From JANXQG01 sp963824275 (lineage in GTDB: Bacteria > Planctomycetota > Planctomycetia > Pirellulales > Thermoguttaceae), in assembly GCA_963824275.1 (NCBI GenBank), contig CAWGOT010000003.1:1860001-1924000 (forward strand): a stretch of 64,000 nt of DNA, in the 5' to 3' direction. The notes beneath the pieces were generated by a model that did not search any database, was not told the origin of the DNA, and saw only the letters and a list, made by a program, of their open reading frames with translations. The translations under genes and the position numbers were made by a program. Below, piece by piece: positions 38,834-48,641 of this stretch (the stretch's first letter is position 1; the number at the start of each line of letters is the position of its first letter).

Positions 38834-40213
38834 GTGACCTTAATCCTCTCCATCCCGATCGAAGCCCGACTGGCGATTCTTTTCGTGCTGGGGTGCTGTG
38901 TCGGCGCGGCGATCAACTGGGGATTTACCGGCTGGCCTGGCTTCCGCGGCCGATCGGCCCTTGGACGCGGCCGCACCCCAAGGCCCCGCCGCGGCGGATC
39001 TGGGATCGAGTGCCGGTCATCGGTTGGCTAGGGCTGCAGGCGGGAAGCCAGAGTGCATGACGCCGGCTTCTGGATCCGGCCGATGTTGCTGGAGCTGTTG
39101 ACTGGGGCCGTGTTCGCGTTTCTGTATTGGTGGGACGTTGTTCAATGCGGCCTTTTGTCGCCGCTGCTGCACAAGCTCGCTGCGATCCTCGATCCGGGAC
39201 ACATTGCCTTTCCCGCCATCCGCCACGAGCAGTTTACGGCCCACGTGGTTCTATTCTGCTTCATGCTCGTGGCCTTCTGGATCGATGTTGACGAGATGAC
39301 GATTCCCGACGGCGTGACGATCCCGGGCACTCTCGCGGGGCTTGTGATCCTGACGCTTTGGCCTTTCGCGTTCCTGCCGGATTCGTTTGAAGTACCGAGC
39401 GGTTTCCTGGCCGAACCGATGTTGACCTCCGTTTGGCTGACCTCGCCCGACGAAGTTCCCCCGTTGCCGGACAATCTGGCGGCCATGCCTCGGTATGTGC
39501 CACCGTGGCAGCGGCCGGCATGCACGGGCTGGTCCGCCTTGGCCGGGGCTGTCGCGGCCTTTTGTGCCTGGTGTCTCGCCCTATTGCCGGGGCGCTGGTA
39601 CCCACGGCACGGCTATCGCCGCGCGGTGCGGGTTTTCACGGCGCGCATGGTCCGTGAAAAGGCGACCTACGCACTTCTGGCCCTGGCGGTACTTGGCTCG
39701 ATTGTCATCGCCATCATCTGGTCGATCGGCGGACCGCACTGGGTCGGGCTGGCAAGCGGCCTGGCAGGCATCGTGATTGGCGGGGGGCTGGTCTGGATCG
39801 TCCGCATCGTTGCGTCTGCCACCTTGCACCGTGAGGCGATGGGCTTTGGCGACGTCACACTTTTGGCCATGATCGGCGCCTTCCTTGGCTGGCAGGCGAC
39901 GATCGTTGTTTTCTTCCTTGCGCCCTTGGCCGCCGTGGTCGTGGGTCTGTGCCGTCTGCTGCTCCGTGGCCAGAAAGAGATTCCTTTCGGCCCTTTCCTC
40001 TGCCTGGCTGCCGCAGCCACGGTGTTGGCTTGGCCGGCCATTTGGGAGCTCGGAAGCCAGGGAACCCTGAATGAAAAGAGGGTTTGCTTCCCCTATTTTA
40101 CGCTGGGTTGGGTGTTGATCGCGATACTGATCGTCGGTCTCGGCCTGATGGTCGTGCTTCTGCCGCCCGTCCGCTGGATCATGTCGCGGCTGCACCGAGA
40201 TGAGCGTGAGTAG
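38834..40213 (+). CDS. Prepilin peptidase (type IV leader peptidase), two apparent frameshifts
   Basis: About 460 residues with many membrane segments. The start LILSIPIEARLAILFVLGCC from a GTG continues, after a shift near 38922, as GIYRLAWLPRPIGPW and VPVIGWLGL, then after a shift near 39040 in the long frame. Both aspartate motifs of the family are present: FWIDVDEMTIPDGVTIPG and AMGFGDVTLLAMIGAFLGW, the GxGD motif. It cleaves prepilin or pseudopilin leaders for type IV pili or type II secretion. It is longer than typical PilD because of an insert around residues 160-260 of the long frame. No CxxC zinc pairs are seen. Confidence 0.82.
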
Positions 40214-40703
40214 GTTCGCCTAACCACTCCGGCCGAGAAGGATAGGTCCCGTAGAACCGCTTGATAAAGTGGCGATGCCACCAGCTCGTTGGGCAGTGCG
40301 GCTCCCATCCCCAATGTCGCATAAATCGCTGCGAGATCCGCCAATTCCCTACGTCACAGAGCAAGGCGTCGCTCTGCTTCAGCCGCGCGATCTCATCCAG
40401 CACCTCCAGGCCGACGCGGATCGACCGCATGCTCGTCTCGCGGGCGGAAAGGGCATAGGCCAGGGCCAGAAAGTTCGGGAACCGCCAGGGCTGGTTGTAA
40501 TAGAGCAGGATCCGGTCGCCACGCCGCCGTTGGTGCTGCCACTGGCCGAACCACAGCACTTCCGGCCCCACCAGGATCTTGGGCCACGGTCGCAACAATA
40601 CGCGGCAGAACTGGCCGTCGACAACTTCGATCACGCCATACCGCCGGCGCCGAAGCGTATCGGCGTCGCGCGTCAGATCGGTTATGGAGGCCAAGAGAGG
40701 CAT
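40179..40703 (-). CDS. Conserved-looking hypothetical protein, convergent with the prepilin peptidase
   Basis: 174 residues, tryptophan- and arginine-rich and without membrane segments: VVDGQFCRVLLRPWPKILV, GDRILLYYNQPWRFPNFLAL, LLCDVGNWRISQRFMRHWGW and HFIKRFYGTYPSRPEWLG. The strings of aromatic and basic residues and the late GTYP motif look conserved, but I do not recognise a family. Its 3' end overlaps the prepilin peptidase by 35 bp tail to tail. Confidence 0.6.
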   Translation of the reverse strand: MPLLASITDLTRDADTLRRRRYGVIEVVDGQFCRVLLRPWPKILVGPEVLWFGQWQHQRRRGDRILLYYNQPWRFPNFLALAYALSARETSMRSIRVGLEVLDEIARLKQSDALLCDVGNWRISQRFMRHWGWEPHCPTSWWHRHFIKRFYGTYPSRPEWLGEPTHAHLGAAAT

Positions 40704-41036
40704 GGGGGTAGGTGGTGGGGAAGCGAACCGTTTTCGTGACTTCAGCGATCTTCCAATTCTAGGTCGCTAGTGACGCCAATGCGATGACGGTTTGGGTGCT
40801 CTCCAGGCGGCGGAAATGGACTCGCCGTAATGTGTTGCCCCTTAAATACTTACGCATTTTGTTCCTGCTCCCCGCCGGGTACCCTCTGGGTGGCTCTCCG
40901 CTCCCTGCTTGTTGCCCCAACTGCCCTTGCTCCCGAGGGCTGTTCCTGCGAAACTACGCCCGCAAACCACCCCGACCGGAGGGGTGATGGGTGCGATCGG
41001 TCCCCGTCTCGTCTTCATTACGTTGGCAACCTTCGT
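40704..41036. other. Gene-free stretch
   Basis: No supported gene. An ORF extends upstream of the lipoprotein start through this region, but its sense is not protein-like and the lipobox fixes the start at 41037. Confidence 0.5.
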
Positions 41037-41703
41037 ATGCTCGCCAGGCTTGCGGCAATCTTCTCGTTGCTTTTCCTCGTCGGCTGCGGCGAATACGGCA
41101 CCCTGCAATTCCCGCCGAAACAGGCGGTGCCGGTTGGCTACGAAAACCCCATGCTGATCCGCGTCTCGAATTGCGGGCAGTTGTGGGATGGAATCCACGA
41201 CGTGATTTCCGATTACTTCCGCATCGAGCACGAGACGATTCCGATGCAATTGCCTGGCGGTACGTTGGTCGATGGTCGGATCGACGCCGTACCTAAGTCC
41301 GGCGCAACGTTTCTGGAGCCGTGGGACCACGATTCCGCCGATTCCTACCAGCGTCTGGAAAGCACGTTCCAATCGATCCGCCGCTATGCCGTGGTCAAGG
41401 TCCACCCCGAGGAGCGAGGCTTCCTGGTCGAGGTGGCTGTCTACAAGGAGCTGGAGAACCTGCGCCAGCCGGAGCACTCCACGGCGGGCTCGGCCACCTT
41501 CCGCAACGACATCACGATCAACCGCGCCGAGAACTCAGGGCTGATCGCCAGCGAAAACACCGGCCAGCCCGCCGCCCCCAAGTCGGTCGGCCTTAATCAG
41601 ACCTGGATTCCCAAAGGCCGCGACCCGGTCGCTCGAGCAACGGATCCTCGGCCAGATCCTCGACCGCCTCACGCCCGAAGGAACGCCCATCCCGGTGAAC
41701 TGA
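41037..41703 (+). CDS. Lipoprotein, unknown function, one apparent frameshift
   Basis: About 222 residues. LARLAAIFSLLFLVGCGEYG is a lipoprotein signal with lipobox LVGC. The mature part has VGYENPMLIRVSNCGQLWDG, RIEHETIPMQLPGGTLVDGR and RRYAVVKVHPEERGFLVEVA, a beta-rich domain I cannot name. Near 41630 the sense shifts by one base to EQRILGQILDRLTPEGTPIP, ending at 41703. It should sit in the outer or inner membrane face. It stands alone, followed by a palindrome. Confidence 0.68.
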
Positions 41704-41711
41704 CTTGCGAT

Positions 41712-41767
41712 GTAGGGCGGATTGGCAATCCGTCGCCTTTTCCGGACGGATTGACAATCCGTCCTAC
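41712..41767. repeat. Palindrome of the GGATTGGCAATCC family
   Basis: Arms 41712-41734 and 41745-41767 pair with two mismatches (GTAGGGCGGATTGGCAATCC). It lies 8 bp after the lipoprotein stop and 29 bp after it begins the convergent histidine kinase ends, fitting a shared terminator. Confidence 0.8.
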
Positions 41768-41796
41768 GGTAATTGGCCAAATTACTTTGCAGCTCC

Positions 41797-42651
41797 TTAA
41801 TCCCCGAACGGCAGCGGGACCACCGTGGGATCGACAGGCAGCGTCAAGCTGGGGAAAAGCGGGGCGGCCGCCGCAGGCGGCCGTGCGGCGCCGGCCTTCT
41901 CGGCCGTGGGCAACTTCAGCGTGAAGGCCGTGCCCTTGCCCGGCGTGCTATCGACGCGAATCCGTCCGTGATGGGCCTCGATGATCTCGCGGCACATCGA
42001 GAGTCCCAGCCCTGTGCCGCCCTTGCCACTGGCGTCCGGGCCGCTCTTGGTTGTATAGAAAGGCTCGAAGATCTTCGGCAGCTTGTCGGCCGGAATCCCC
42101 ACGCCGTTGTCGCGGACCACGAGATCCACCATGTCGTTCTCGGCGTCGTAGGCCAGCCGGATCATCACCCGTCCGCCGCCGGGCATCGCCTGCCGGGCAT
42201 TGATCAACAGATTGAGCAGGATCTGCTGGATCTGATTGCCGTTGACGTAGGCCGGGGGCACCGGCTGAAAGCTCTTGTCGACCGTGACCCGATACTTGTT
42301 CATCTCCCGCTCCAAGAGCAGGAGCGTGTTTTCCACCAGTTCCTGGAGATTGGTTGGCTCCTGCCCTGCCTTGCGATTGCGGGCCAGGCCCAGCACCGTC
42401 GAGGTGATCTTGGCCGCGCGATTGCTGGCCAGGAGGATCTTGTCAAAGGCCTTTTCACGGGTCTCGTTGTCTTTGTGCCGCATTCCCAGCTTGGCGTAGT
42501 TGATGATCGTCGTCAGCACGTTGTTGAACTCGTGCGTGGTCGTGCTGACCAGTTCACCCAGGGCGGTCAGCTTCTGGGCCTGCGCCAACTGCTCCTTGAG
42601 CATCTCGACCTGCTGTTGAAGATCCACTTGCGGACGACTGTCGCTTGACAC
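41797..42651 (-). CDS. Soluble sensor histidine kinase (NtrB-like core)
   Basis: 284 residues from a GTG at 42651. A short coiled coil (QQQVEMLKEQLAQAQKLTAL) leads to the phosphoacceptor histidine in STTTHEFNNVLTTIINYAKL. The ATP-binding domain has the N box QILLNLLINARQAM, G1 VVRDNGVGIP, F box IFEPFYTTK and G2 GTGLGLSMCREII. There is no input domain or membrane segment, so the signal must come through a partner. AGGAGAG stands seven bases before the GTG; a longer ATG-started frame to 42765 would be encoded by palindromic repeats (RIANPS twice) and is rejected. No response regulator is adjacent. Confidence 0.88.
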   Translation of the reverse strand: MSSDSRPQVDLQQQVEMLKEQLAQAQKLTALGELVSTTTHEFNNVLTTIINYAKLGMRHKDNETREKAFDKILLASNRAAKITSTVLGLARNRKAGQEPTNLQELVENTLLLLEREMNKYRVTVDKSFQPVPPAYVNGNQIQQILLNLLINARQAMPGGGRVMIRLAYDAENDMVDLVVRDNGVGIPADKLPKIFEPFYTTKSGPDASGKGGTGLGLSMCREIIEAHHGRIRVDSTPGKGTAFTLKLPTAEKAGAARPPAAAAPLFPSLTLPVDPTVVPLPFGD

Positions 42652-42708
42652 GATTGACTCTCCTAAGGCATCCGGTAGAAATCTATCCGCCGGTTGCCGT
42701 GTATTGTA

Positions 42709-42755
42709 AGACGGATTGGCAATCCGTTCGTGGGACGGATTGGCAATCCGTCCTA
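42709..42755. repeat. Two direct copies of the GGATTGGCAATCC element
   Basis: GACGGATTGGCAATCCGT occurs twice, each copy itself palindromic, upstream of the histidine kinase start. The same core is at 41712. The rest of 42756-43000 holds no gene. Confidence 0.75.
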
Positions 42756-43000
42756 CGGTTACCACAATTCATGCTGAGTGTTCAAAGCCCCTAGGACTCG
42801 CATTTCCGCGATGGTCGCCAGATTCGCCGTTTCACCGCATCGCCGGTACTTAGCTGTTTCCCCGAAGTCTTGCTTCTTAACTCATGCTGTATTAAGAGGT
42901 TAACTCCCGTTTCCCTATCGTCAACTCGGCTAGGCAACTGAAAAGGAAGCGGTTATAATCCCCGCGCCGGCAAGGATGCCGGAGAAATGGAGAAGCTAGG

Positions 43001-43261
43001 ATGCATACAGTGGTTCTTCTTGCCCACGCCCTGAATCTGGCCGAGCGATTGGGCTACGTAAGTTCGTCAGGAGTGGCTTGAGGGCAACGGTGGCGGCGGC
43101 TGCGAGTTGCGGGGTCGCAAGCTGCTGTTCATCGATCTTGCAACCCCGCCCGCGGAGCAATTCGACCTCGTTTTGCGGGTTTTGCGCGGCGAACCCGCGC
43201 GGCGGAGCAATCCATGCCGCAAGAGCTTCGCAATCTGCTGCGGTTCCGCAAGAGCGCTTGA
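43001..43261 (+). CDS. Small conserved protein upstream of recA, two apparent frameshifts
   Basis: About 86 residues pieced from three frames: HTVVLLAHALNLAERLGY, then WLEGNGGGGCELRGRKLLFI with DLATPPAEQFDLVLRVLRGE, then MPQELRNLLRFRKSA and TGA at 43261. Breaks fall near 43065 and 43200. I recall similar short proteins in planctomycetes, but I have no function for them. It is probably independent of recA, because a repeat and a good promoter stand between them. Confidence 0.5.
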
Positions 43262-43295
43262 CGCCGGCGAGTGCGGCTGCACGATGGGCCGAGTT

Positions 43296-43412
43296 CGTAG
43301 GGTGGGACCAGCGAGCTTGCGAACGCCGGCCCACCATTCGCGGCGCTTGGTGGCCCGGCGCTCGCAAGCCGACCATGGGTACATGGTGCCCGGGTCCCAC
43401 CCTACGGGTAAG
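43296..43412. repeat. Composite palindromic repeat (GTAGGGTGGGACC family)
   Basis: Outer arms GTAGGGTGGGACC and its complement near 43400-43412 enclose inner pairs such as GCGAGCTTGCGAACGCCGGC against GCCCGGCGCTCGCAAGC. A related half lies at about 57840-57890. It sits between the small protein gene and the recA promoter. Confidence 0.7.
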
Positions 43413-43533
43413 GTCTGGTCTCTACGGCCAAATCCAGATCTTGCTTGGCAATTTGGGATAAATGACAAGTTTGCGGAACTCTTCTTCCAATCGTCCCCTC
43501 CTTTGCGGCCGCAAAAAACCACACGAAATCGCC

Positions 43534-43562
43534 TTGACGGCCGATATAAACATTTGTATACT
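43534..43562 (+). promoter_or_regulatory. recA promoter with possible LexA-like operator
   Basis: TTGACG (43534) and TATACT (43557) are separated by exactly 17 bases, a near-consensus sigma-70 promoter, giving a start about 40 bases before recA. Inside the spacer, AAACATTTGTAT contains the ACATTTGT core seen in Gram-positive-type LexA boxes; this operator is a guess. Confidence 0.6.
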
Positions 43563-43607
43563 AATTCATGGCCCTACAAAAAGTCTTTACAATAGGAGGT
43601 CGATTTC

Positions 43608-44776
<1,169 letters not shown>

Positions 44777-44895
44777 GGATCAATAACTCAAACTGTAAAC
44801 GCCCTCGAACGCCCGTTACGTCTGCGGCGACTGCCGCCCTCACAATAGCACGATCAACCACCTATGCAACTCTGAGCCAAAATAGCCGCAGCTCC

Positions 44896-45906
44896 TCAGT
44901 TCCACACCGCCGACATGTCGAACTGCCGACCGAGCATCACAGGGTCGATGCCGTTGGCAGCACCGATGACCACGATCTGTGTGCGCGGCGTCCGCCCGCC
45001 CCACTCGTCTTGTAACGAGATGTCCACGCGCCTGCCGACCACCTGAAGCACCGCCCGCCGCTGCGGCGCGTCGGTCGAATAGACCACCCCTTTCGCCCGG
45101 TAGACAGTCCCCGGCAACTTGCGCATGGTTTCCCGCAATGCTTCCAGCCCCAGTGGCTGCTCCGTCTCGTAGCTCCAGGTGCTGAATACCTTCGAGTGGT
45201 CGTGCTCATGGTCAGCGCCACGGCAGGTCGGGTCGGTGCAGTGATGCGCGGCGGCGTGCGAGTTGAGGCCCGCTCGGGCAGGATCGAAGCGCCCGACACC
45301 CAAGAGGATTTCGTAGGGCACGTCGCAGTAATCGGTCTCGACAATCCGAAGACGATTGAAGTGCTCGTCGAGCCAGGCCCTGACCTTGGTGACTTGTTGA
45401 GGACCGGCAAGGCCCACCTTGTTCAGGATCAGCATGTCCGCGAACCCGACCTGGCGGAGCTTGAGCTCCATCAACGGTGGATACTCGGGGTGCGCGAAGA
45501 CCTGTTCTGCGTCCACCACGCAGATCACGCTGTCCAACCTGATCCGGTCGCGCAGATTGGGATCGTTGAAGGTCACGAAGATCCCGGCCGGATCGGCGAC
45601 GCCGCTGGCTTCCAACACGATGTACTCGACGCTCTCCGGGCGTGCGAGCAAAGCAACGACCGACTCGATGAGGTCGTCGCGAATCTGGCAGCAGACGCAG
45701 CCATTGGCCAGGCTGATCATGTTGCCGTCAACGCCGACGACCAGCTCGGCGTCGATATTGATCGAGCCGAAGTCGTTGACGAGGACTCCCACGCGCAGGC
45801 CGTGACTGCCCGTCAGGATGCGATTCAGCAGCGTCGTCTTTCCCGCCCCGAGAAAGCCGGCCAGAATCGTGATTGGAACAGCTTTGCCGCCGTCGATGAT
45901 CTCCAT
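44896..45906 (-). CDS. CobW/COG0523-type G3E GTPase (metallochaperone)
   Basis: 336 residues. The Walker A motif is TILAGFLGAGKTTLLNRIL; the metal-binding CxCC is in SLANGCVCCQIRDDL; NKVG and EASGVADPAG complete the G motifs. A histidine/cysteine-rich loop HHCTDPTCRGADHEHDH around residue 220 could bind zinc or another metal. A CobW C-terminal domain (YRAKGVVYSTDAPQRRAVLQ) follows. It likely delivers a metal to a client enzyme by GTP hydrolysis. Its ATG at 45906 lies two bases after the stop of the Tat MBL-fold gene, so the two are coupled and the hydrolase is the natural candidate client. Confidence 0.9.
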   Translation of the reverse strand: MEIIDGGKAVPITILAGFLGAGKTTLLNRILTGSHGLRVGVLVNDFGSINIDAELVVGVDGNMISLANGCVCCQIRDDLIESVVALLARPESVEYIVLEASGVADPAGIFVTFNDPNLRDRIRLDSVICVVDAEQVFAHPEYPPLMELKLRQVGFADMLILNKVGLAGPQQVTKVRAWLDEHFNRLRIVETDYCDVPYEILLGVGRFDPARAGLNSHAAAHHCTDPTCRGADHEHDHSKVFSTWSYETEQPLGLEALRETMRKLPGTVYRAKGVVYSTDAPQRRAVLQVVGRRVDISLQDEWGGRTPRTQIVVIGAANGIDPVMLGRQFDMSAVWN

Positions 45907-45908
45907 CG

Positions 45909-47345
45909 TCAAGGTTTCTTCATGAATTTGCTCAGATCAATTCCCATCGCCTTCGCCAGTGCGACGAGATCGACCTCCTCCGGGTTCGCGAGCTTCGTGA
46001 CCGGCTCGCGGTAAACGCTCGGCGGATAGTACTTCTTCGGATCGATTTCGAGGTCGCGAGTCCTTTTCTCCTGCTGTTCCTCGCGCGGCAACCTGGGCTG
46101 GGGGACGATGCCCTTGCCCGTAGCGAGCGGCAGCGGATCGCCGAAGAGCAGGGTGGGGCTCGGCAGGGACGCGCCCGAGAATCCTGGCAGCGCGGCCATC
46201 CGGTGCCAGATTGCGTCCCAGGTCACGTTGACGACCGCCACGTCCGGCGCACCGTACAGGAAAAGTCCGTCCCAGTCGGCGCGAACGTCGGCGCTTTGCT
46301 CGTTGAGCGTGTCGTTATCGTAGGAGAAGTGCGTGACCATCCCGCAGCGCGGGTTGACCTGCTTGATGAGGTAGCCCGAGGCGTAAGCCAGCGTATGGTG
46401 GATGTCCACCGTGTAATTGAAGAGAACTTCCGGCAGGCCATACTTGAGTTGGTTGATGCGGGCCAAATCGGGCTGCAGCTCGGTGACAAAGACATCGACG
46501 CCCTTGGCATATTTGGCCGTCAGGTCATCCGGCCGGCCGTCGCCGGTCCACACGAACGAAAGGCCATTCCAGTCCAGGCGGTAGGCCGAGGCGCCGTCTT
46601 TGGCGTGCGAGCGCCGCCAATGGCGGATCGTCACGCCGTTCTTGTCGTAGCAGACGCCGTTCTCGTCCTTCCAATCGAACTCGTTGACTTCGACCTCGTA
46701 GCCGTCCCCGATCGGGCAGGCGTCGAATGCCTCCAAGTGCCACTTGAGCATCTGCTTCATGCCGGCGACCATGCCTTTCGTGCCGAGGTCGGGGGTGCGT
46801 CCCGAGGGCCCAGTGACCCGCAGCGGCTCCTTCCATCGTCCTCCCCACGCCGAGAAGGGGAGGAGATACGACAGGTCGTGGTAGTGGTCCACGTGCAGGT
46901 GGGTAATGAAGATGTCGTTGATATTCGGCATCGGCACGCCCATGGCGAGGATGTTCTTGACGCAGCCGGGGCCGAAGTCGAAGAAGAAGCGGTCGCCGTT
47001 GCCCAGCTCGACCATGATGCACGTGCCGGCCTGGTCGCGCCGGGGCGGGTAGGGGCAACTGCCGACGAACGAGATCCGCATCTCGTCCCTGCCCAAGGTT
47101 TCACTGCCGGGGAAGTAATTCATCCGACTGCGGACAGAGGCCGTTGGCTTGTAATACGGCGGGAATTGCAGACCCTTGCTCGGCCCGCCACCGTAAGGAT
47201 TCCTGGGCTGGTCAGTATTTGGCGTCAATTCCGCTGCTCCCGCCGAGGAGACAGTCCCTGCCGCAATCCCAACCGCTGCCGTGCCGATGGCCGTCAATAG
47301 GTCGCGCCGACCGATGGAGTCCTTGTCTTTGCTTTCGCTTTTCAT
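45909..47345 (-). CDS. Tat-exported MBL-fold metallo-hydrolase
   Basis: 478 residues. SIGRRDLLTAIGTAAVGIAA is a twin-arginine signal. The metal-binding motif is IFITHLHVDHYHDLSYLL (HxHxDH); later metal ligands are probably in RRSHAKDGASAYRLD, FVWTGDGRPDD and the HHTLAYASG stretch. The layout resembles RNase Z/arylsulfatase-like metallo-hydrolases rather than class B beta-lactamases. A tail of about 90 residues (PKKYYPPSVYREPVTKLANP) is extra. Folded export by Tat fits a metal cofactor loaded in the cytoplasm, possibly by the coupled CobW protein. AAGGAACC precedes the ATG. Substrate unknown. Confidence 0.88.
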   Translation of the reverse strand: MKSESKDKDSIGRRDLLTAIGTAAVGIAAGTVSSAGAAELTPNTDQPRNPYGGGPSKGLQFPPYYKPTASVRSRMNYFPGSETLGRDEMRISFVGSCPYPPRRDQAGTCIMVELGNGDRFFFDFGPGCVKNILAMGVPMPNINDIFITHLHVDHYHDLSYLLPFSAWGGRWKEPLRVTGPSGRTPDLGTKGMVAGMKQMLKWHLEAFDACPIGDGYEVEVNEFDWKDENGVCYDKNGVTIRHWRRSHAKDGASAYRLDWNGLSFVWTGDGRPDDLTAKYAKGVDVFVTELQPDLARINQLKYGLPEVLFNYTVDIHHTLAYASGYLIKQVNPRCGMVTHFSYDNDTLNEQSADVRADWDGLFLYGAPDVAVVNVTWDAIWHRMAALPGFSGASLPSPTLLFGDPLPLATGKGIVPQPRLPREEQQEKRTRDLEIDPKKYYPPSVYREPVTKLANPEEVDLVALAKAMGIDLSKFMKKP

Positions 47346-47747
47346 GCCGGTTCCTTATTTGGTTAGCATCCATCCTGATAATATATGAGCTGACTCCGCA
47401 CGTCAAGTTGCTGGCTTATCCATGCTCGGACGACGATTCGTCGCCGGCCGATTTCTTCGGCCATCTTTCCTCCGGGCCGGGAGTCCTCTCTTGGTAATCA
47501 GATTGCCGTAAACTCTTGCACCGCCAGGAAATCGACACGGCGCCTGCAGACTGACAGCGGCCTCAGCCGCTACGAACCACCCACGCCCTGCCCTTCGCGG
47601 CAGGGCTTTTCTATGCGCCCGGCACGGTCCCAAAATTTCAAAATCGCGCGCCTCGCTGCGCTCGCTTGCCGAGCACTACCCCCGCTACCCCTCTGGCCTT
47701 TTCACTACCCGTTTTCCTCGCAATTTAACGAGGGTATTTTCATGCAC

Positions 47748-47776
47748 TTGACAACTTCTTGGAATCGATGTAAGAT
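47748..47776 (+). promoter_or_regulatory. Consensus sigma-70 promoter of the tRNA-like gene
   Basis: TTGACA at 47748, a 17-base spacer and TAAGAT at 47771. The expected transcription start is near 47783, about 23 bases before the tRNA-like sequence. The rest of the gene-free stretch 47346-47747 shows nothing I can name. Confidence 0.75.
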
Positions 47777-47805
47777 GCTTGTGTGTTTCGGTTTACTTGG
47801 TTTTT

Positions 47806-47867
47806 GGCAGGGCTTCCGGGGTCGCCTCATAACCTCGAGGTCGTAGGTTCAAATCCTGCCCCCGCCA
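47806..47867 (+). tRNA. Truncated tRNA-Met(CAU)-like sequence, probably non-functional
   Basis: The 3' half is excellent: anticodon loop CTCATAA, then the variable region, T-arm GTAGG-TTCAAAT-CCTGC, acceptor CCCCGCC and discriminator A. The 5' acceptor GGCAGGG pairs with it except for one A-C. The segment is only 62 nt, about 12 short; no D-arm can be drawn and the 5' strand of the anticodon stem does not pair. Either a deletion has destroyed a tRNA-Met or this is a 3' half left by an integration event. No CCA is encoded. Confidence 0.6.
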
Positions 47868-47876
47868 CTGTCACAT

Positions 47877-47916
47877 AACCCCCCAGGTCGGCGCAAGCGG
47901 CGCGGGGGTTCTTTTT
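47877..47916 (+). terminator. Intrinsic terminator after the tRNA-like gene
   Basis: AACCCCCC at 47877 pairs with GGGGGTT at 47904-47910 around a GC-rich inner hairpin and is followed by CTTTTT. A good rho-independent terminator, nine bases after the tRNA-like end. Confidence 0.75.
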
Positions 47917-47951
47917 GATAGTCGGCCGCTTTCCCGGTGCTTTGGTGCGAA

Positions 47952-48189
47952 ATGGAACTAACCGCGAAAGAACGCGAAGCGATCGAGAATGGCGTCGTCG
48001 TCAAGTACGTAATTCCCGACTCCCACGTCGAATGTGTTGTCGTGCGGGAAGACCTGCTCGACCCCTTGCGCGTGCGTTCGGACTACTCCCCCTGCGATCC
48101 AGACGACCTTTCCCGACTGAACGTCCAAGGTTCTGGATGACGAAGATTGGACTGTCCCTGAGGGACATGCAACGGGGCGGAACTCGTAG
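47952..48189 (+). CDS. Putative antitoxin of a MazF-type pair, one apparent frameshift
   Basis: About 79 residues. ELTAKEREAIENGVVVKYVI starts an acidic small protein; the first frame ends at 48140, but from about 48130 the sense continues one frame over as VLDDEDWTVPEGHATGRNS and stops at 48189, 14 bp before the toxin start. The position directly upstream of a MazF-like gene and the acidic tail support an antitoxin role. No known DNA-binding fold is recognised. Confidence 0.55.
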
Positions 48190-48203
48190 TCGCAGAGACG
48201 GTC

Positions 48204-48559
48204 ATGCAAGTTGATCGTAGCGATGTGGTGCTGGTCGATTTTCCGTTCGGTGAAGGAGCAGGCTCCAAACTGCGGCCCGCGGTAGTCGTTCAGTGCGATG
48301 CTGACAATCGCCGACTGAGCACAATCATCGTCGCGATGATTACAAAGCAGACGGCGCTCGTTGGACGAGAGCCCCGCCACATTCTCATTGACTTTTCGAC
48401 CGAAGCCGGAAAACATCGGGGCTGTGGATGCAATCCGTGGTGAACTGCACCCAATTGGCGACCATCAAGTCGGATCGTGTCGTTCGCCGTTTGGGCCGCC
48501 TGTCCGCCTCGTTGATGGAAAAGCCCTCCAGTACTCTCCGCGATGGACTGGGCCTTTAA
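48204..48559 (+). CDS. MazF/PemK-type toxin, one apparent frameshift
   Basis: About 118 residues. VDRSDVVLVDFPFGEGAGSK then LRPAVVVQCDADNRRLSTII are the conserved MazF/PemK strands (an mRNA interferase). The sense changes frame between about 48415 and 48440 and continues VVNCTQLATIKSDRVVRRLG, then RLSASLMEKPSSTLRDGLGL with a stop at 48559. The order antitoxin then toxin with a short gap is normal. The pair lies just after the tRNA-like sequence, as plasmid-type stability genes on islands often do. Confidence 0.7.
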
Positions 48560-48641
48560 GGAGTTATCTTGGACCAAATCCTAAGGGACCAACAGGATGT
48601 TGTCGGTTCGAGCCCGACGCGAGTTTCGCTCTTAACGAACC

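Noticed and set aside
40830..41036. N-terminal extension of the lipoprotein
   Set aside because: The lipobox signal begins at 41037 and the upstream sense is not protein-like.
42652..42765. Upstream ATG start of the histidine kinase
   Set aside because: The extra residues are translations of palindromic repeats, and a GTG with an excellent ribosome site lies at 42651.
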